A stretch of 8,299 bases of DNA from RGIG4097 sp964599875 (GTDB taxonomy: Bacteria > Bacillota > Clostridia > Christensenellales > CAG-917), in contig CAZRHE010000037.1 in the NCBI GenBank assembly GCA_964599875.1, positions 1 through 8,299 on the forward strand, read 5' to 3'. Positions 5,467 to 8,299 of this stretch are shown here, one piece after another (position 1 is the stretch's first letter; every line of letters starts with the position of its first letter). The notes under the pieces were generated by a model. The model was not told the DNA's origin. It searched no databases and saw only the letters and a list, made by a program, of their open reading frames with translations. Made by a program: the position numbers and the translations under genes.

Positions 5467-5495
5467 AGTATAGCGCAAAGCAGCAAAAAAAACAA
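5467..5495 (-). promoter_or_regulatory. Possible promoter of rqcP-ispDF
   Basis: On the minus strand TTGTTT (5495-5490) and TATACT (5472-5467) are exactly 17 bp apart. The start would be near 5460, with a 180-nt leader before rqcP. It faces the rpoB promoter, so both leader RNAs would be complementary between about 5395 and 5460. An alternative closer promoter, TTGTCA-15-TATTTT, at about 5344-5370, has poor spacing. Confidence 0.5.
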
Positions 5496-5498
5496 GGC

Positions 5499-5542
5499 AT
5501 TTCCGCAAAAAACGATTTTGCAAAAAAATTTTTTTCGGAAAT
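5499..5542 (+). other. A/T-tract hairpin upstream of rpoB
   Basis: ATTTCCG (5499-5505) pairs with CGGAAAT (5536-5542), and the adjoining A6 and T7 tracts can add about six pairs after a one-base bulge. The interior can also fold as GCAAAA/TTTTGC. It ends about 20 bp before the rpoB ribosome binding site. It may be an RNA fold, or the repeated A/T tracts may matter as bent DNA. Confidence 0.45.
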
Positions 5543-5574
5543 CAAAAACGGTAATTTTTTTTAAGGAGTGAAGC

Positions 5575-8299
5575 ATGTCCCAACAAAGAATTCACAAGGT
5601 CATGTACGGCAACACCGAAAGATGTTCCTTCTCTCGTATCAACGACGAAGAAATTCTTCCCATTCCGTACCTCATCGAACTGCAAAGAAAGTCTTATGCA
5701 GAATTCATCGATACCGGTATCAAAGAAGTTTTGGAAGAATATTCTCCCATCAACGACTTCGCCGGAAAACTTCGTTTGGAATTTATTTCCCACAGTTTGA
5801 CCGGAGAGCCCAAGTATTCCGTCAAAGAATGTAAAGACCGCGACACCACGTACGCAGTCCCCCTCAGAGTGAAGGTCAGATTGTCCCACCTCGACGGAGA
5901 AGAAGTGGTCGAAAGCATGGAACAAGAAGTGTTCATGGGCGATTTCCCGCTTATGACCGAATCCGGTTCTTTCGTCATCAACGGAGCGGAACGCGTCATC
6001 GTCAGCCAACTTGTCAGAAGCCCGGGCGTTTACAACTCGGAATCCAAAGACAAAAACGGCGTTTCTCGTTATTTCGCGCAAGTCATCCCTAACAGAGGCG
6101 CGTGGATCGAACTCGACCAAGACGCAAACGACGTATCCTGGGTTCACGTTGACCGCAACAGAAAGATTTTGACGACCGTCCTTCTTCGTGCTCTCGGTTA
6201 CGGCACGGACGAGGAAATCATCGAACTCTTCGGCGGGGACGAAATGATTGCGAACACCTGCGCCAAAGACGCGACTTGCAAGAGCGAAGAGCAAGGCAAA
6301 ATCGACCTCTTCCGCAGAATGCGTCCGGGCGAAGTTCCCACCCTCGAAGGTGCGAACAACCTCATTCGCAATCTCTTCTTCGACGACAAGAGATACGAAC
6401 TCGGCAAAGTCGGCAGATATAAATACAACAAGAAACTCAGTCTTGCCACTCGTATTGCGGGACAAACCGTCACTCGCGACGTCATCGACGCGGAAACCGG
6501 TGAAATCATCATTTCCAAGGGTGAAGTGGTTTCGAACGAAACGGCTGTCGAAATCCAAAACAAGGGTATCAACGTCGTTTATCTTGCGTACACCGACGCG
6601 GAAGGCGTTGAAAAAGAATTCAAATGCATCGGCAACAACACCGTAGACCTCAACGCATACGGCGTCGACGCACGCGAACTCGGCGTGACCGAAAAAGTCC
6701 ATTATCCCGCACTCAAAGCGCTTTTGGACGAAATCACCGATGCAAAAGAGTTGGAATTTGCGATTAAGGAAAGCGTCGCACAAGGCAAACTCGTCGTCAG
6801 ACATATCACTATCGACGATATCGTCGCGACTATCAACTACAATCTCGGACTTCGTTACGGTTTCGGCACCTGCGACGACATCGACCACCTCGGCAACCGT
6901 CGCGTCCGTGCGGTAGGCGAATTGCTCCAAAATCAATTCCGTATCGGCATCAGCCGTCTTGAACGCGTCATCAAAGAAAGAATGAACACCGTCCAAGACA
7001 GTGCGGAAGTCACCGCGCAATCTCTTATCAACATTCGTCCCGTGACGAGCGCGATAAAGGAATTCTTCGGTTCTTCCCAGTTGTCGCAATTTATGGACCA
7101 ACCCAACCCGATTGCAGAACTTACGCATAAGCGTAAACTCTCCGCACTCGGTCCCGGCGGTCTGAACAGAGAAAGAGCGAGTTTCGACGTTCGTGACGTT
7201 CACTACACTCACTACGGCAGACTTTGCCCGATTGAAACTCCCGAAGGTCAGAACATCGGTCTTATCAGTTCACTTTCCGCATACGCGAAAGTCAACGAAT
7301 ACGGCCTCATCGAATCTCCTTATCGCAGAGTCGACAAGGAAAGCGGCGTAGTCACCAAAGAAATCGTCTACATGACCGCAGACGAAGAAGATAAATACAC
7401 CATCGCGCAAGCAAACGAAGAACTCGACGAAAACGGACGTTTCGTCCACGACCGTGTTAACTGCCGTCGTCGTGACGAAATCAACAGTTTCCCCAAAGGC
7501 GAAGTCGATTTCATGGACGTCAGCCCGAAACAACTCGTTTCAATCGCAACCGCGCTCATCCCGTTCCTCGAAAACGACGATACCAACCGTGCGTTGATGG
7601 GCTCGAACATGCAACGTCAGGCAGTTCCTCTTCTCCGTCCCCAAGCACCTATGATCGCGACGGGCGTCGAACATCGTATCGCATACGACAGCGGCGTGCT
7701 CAAAATCGCGAAGAAAGACGGTTTCGTCAAATACGTTGACGCGGATAAGATTATCGTCGAAGAAAACGACGGTCACGAACAAGAATATATTCTCTCCAAA
7801 TTCGAGAGAAGCAACCAATCCACTTGCATCAACCAACATCCTATCGTGAGCAAGGGACAAAAAGTCGTAGGACCCAAGTACGACGAAGCGGGCAACGTTA
7901 TTAGCGAAGGTACCGTTCTTGCAGACGGTCCCGCAACCGACGGCGGCGAACTCGCACTCGGCAGAAACATGCTCGTAGCGTTCATGAGTTGGGAAGGCTA
8001 TAACTACGAAGACGCAGTCCTCATCAGCGAAGACCTCGTCAAAGAAGATCTCTACACCTCGATACATATCGAAGAACAAGAAATCGAAGCAAGAGATACC
8101 AAACTCGGCGAAGAAGTTATCACAAGAGATATCCCCAACCTCAGCGACGACGTGCTCCGCAACCTCGACGAAGACGGTATCGTCCGTATCGGTGCGGAAG
8201 TCAGAGCAGGGGACATCCTCGTCGGCAAAGTCACCCCGAAGGGTGAAACCGAACTCACTCCCGAAGAAAGATTGCTCCGCGCAATCTTCGGCGAAAAGG
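5575..8299 (+). CDS. rpoB: RNA polymerase beta subunit (partial, 3' end beyond window)
   Basis: The catalytic beta subunit of RNA polymerase; 908 codons are present and the frame stays open to the window end. Seen in order: the beta lobe motif QLVRSPGVYN (about 144-153), the rifampicin-pocket region from GSSQLSQFMDQ (499-509) through THKRKLSALGPGG (517-529), VRDVHYTHYGRLCPIETPEGQN, the NMLVAFMSWEGYNYEDAVL segment with the Glu-Asp pair near the active site, and DILVGKVTPKGET followed by LLRAIFGEK at the edge. About a quarter of a typical Firmicutes protein is missing. AAGGAG lies 6 bp before the ATG. Codons favour C-ending forms such as GAC, AAC and CTC, as expected of a highly expressed gene. 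There is no rplL immediately upstream; the gene is divergent from rqcP and has its own promoter and a long structured leader. The rest of rpoB and probably rpoC should follow. Confidence 0.98.
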   Translation, partial: MSQQRIHKVMYGNTERCSFSRINDEEILPIPYLIELQRKSYAEFIDTGIKEVLEEYSPINDFAGKLRLEFISHSLTGEPKYSVKECKDRDTTYAVPLRVKVRLSHLDGEEVVESMEQEVFMGDFPLMTESGSFVINGAERVIVSQLVRSPGVYNSESKDKNGVSRYFAQVIPNRGAWIELDQDANDVSWVHVDRNRKILTTVLLRALGYGTDEEIIELFGGDEMIANTCAKDATCKSEEQGKIDLFRRMRPGEVPTLEGANNLIRNLFFDDKRYELGKVGRYKYNKKLSLATRIAGQTVTRDVIDAETGEIIISKGEVVSNETAVEIQNKGINVVYLAYTDAEGVEKEFKCIGNNTVDLNAYGVDARELGVTEKVHYPALKALLDEITDAKELEFAIKESVAQGKLVVRHITIDDIVATINYNLGLRYGFGTCDDIDHLGNRRVRAVGELLQNQFRIGISRLERVIKERMNTVQDSAEVTAQSLINIRPVTSAIKEFFGSSQLSQFMDQPNPIAELTHKRKLSALGPGGLNRERASFDVRDVHYTHYGRLCPIETPEGQNIGLISSLSAYAKVNEYGLIESPYRRVDKESGVVTKEIVYMTADEEDKYTIAQANEELDENGRFVHDRVNCRRRDEINSFPKGEVDFMDVSPKQLVSIATALIPFLENDDTNRALMGSNMQRQAVPLLRPQAPMIATGVEHRIAYDSGVLKIAKKDGFVKYVDADKIIVEENDGHEQEYILSKFERSNQSTCINQHPIVSKGQKVVGPKYDEAGNVISEGTVLADGPATDGGELALGRNMLVAFMSWEGYNYEDAVLISEDLVKEDLYTSIHIEEQEIEARDTKLGEEVITRDIPNLSDDVLRNLDEDGIVRIGAEVRAGDILVGKVTPKGETELTPEERLLRAIFGEK

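Noticed and set aside
5542..7212. 556-codon open frame on the minus strand opposite rpoB
   Set aside because: It is a shadow of rpoB codon bias (GAC, AAC and TTC read backwards give Val, Phe and Asp runs); rpoB on the plus strand is certain and this product resembles nothing.

Overview
The window looks like chromosomal DNA of a low-to-mid GC Gram-positive bacterium of the Clostridia type. The basis for this is consistent: RpoB reads as a Firmicutes-style beta subunit, most starts carry strong GGAGG-like ribosome binding sites, intrinsic terminators are abundant, there is a fused IspDF, an RqcP/YabO homologue, a MepA-type MATE pump and a leaderless-type lipoprotein. An uncultured gut Clostridia lineage is my guess; the order cannot be fixed from this sequence.

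Layout. Positions 1-271 hold no convincing gene but contain two intrinsic terminators pointing rightward; a promoter-like pair just before the second could make a very short RNA. Positions 272-1754 (minus strand) form one unit: a sigma-70-type promoter, a two-hairpin leader ending in a terminator that resembles the guanidine-IV (mepA) riboswitch, and a MATE efflux pump. Positions 1756-2940 hold a lipoprotein gene (minus) and a small XRE repressor gene (plus), divergent and separated by two copies of a GTAAC-N5-GTTAC palindrome lying over the lipoprotein promoter. A second XRE protein, fused to a membrane domain (minus, 2980-3822), converges on the small repressor gene and shares a bidirectional terminator with it.

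Positions 3918-5277 (minus) hold an rqcP-ispDF pair, joining a ribosome-quality-control factor to two steps of the MEP isoprenoid pathway. From 5575 to the window end (plus) runs rpoB, cut off by the window after 908 codons. The 5278-5574 interval between these divergent genes is the most information-rich non-coding stretch: a near-consensus plus-strand promoter about 180 nt upstream of rpoB, a minus-strand promoter facing it, a 15-bp hairpin with G-U pairs that fit only the rpoB-sense RNA, and a run of A/T tracts.

No CRISPR array, insertion sequence, rRNA or tRNA was seen. The best candidates for less described biology are the structured rpoB leader with its face-to-face promoters, the XRE/lipoprotein operator module, and the riboswitch-controlled MATE pump, whose class is known but deserves confirmation here.
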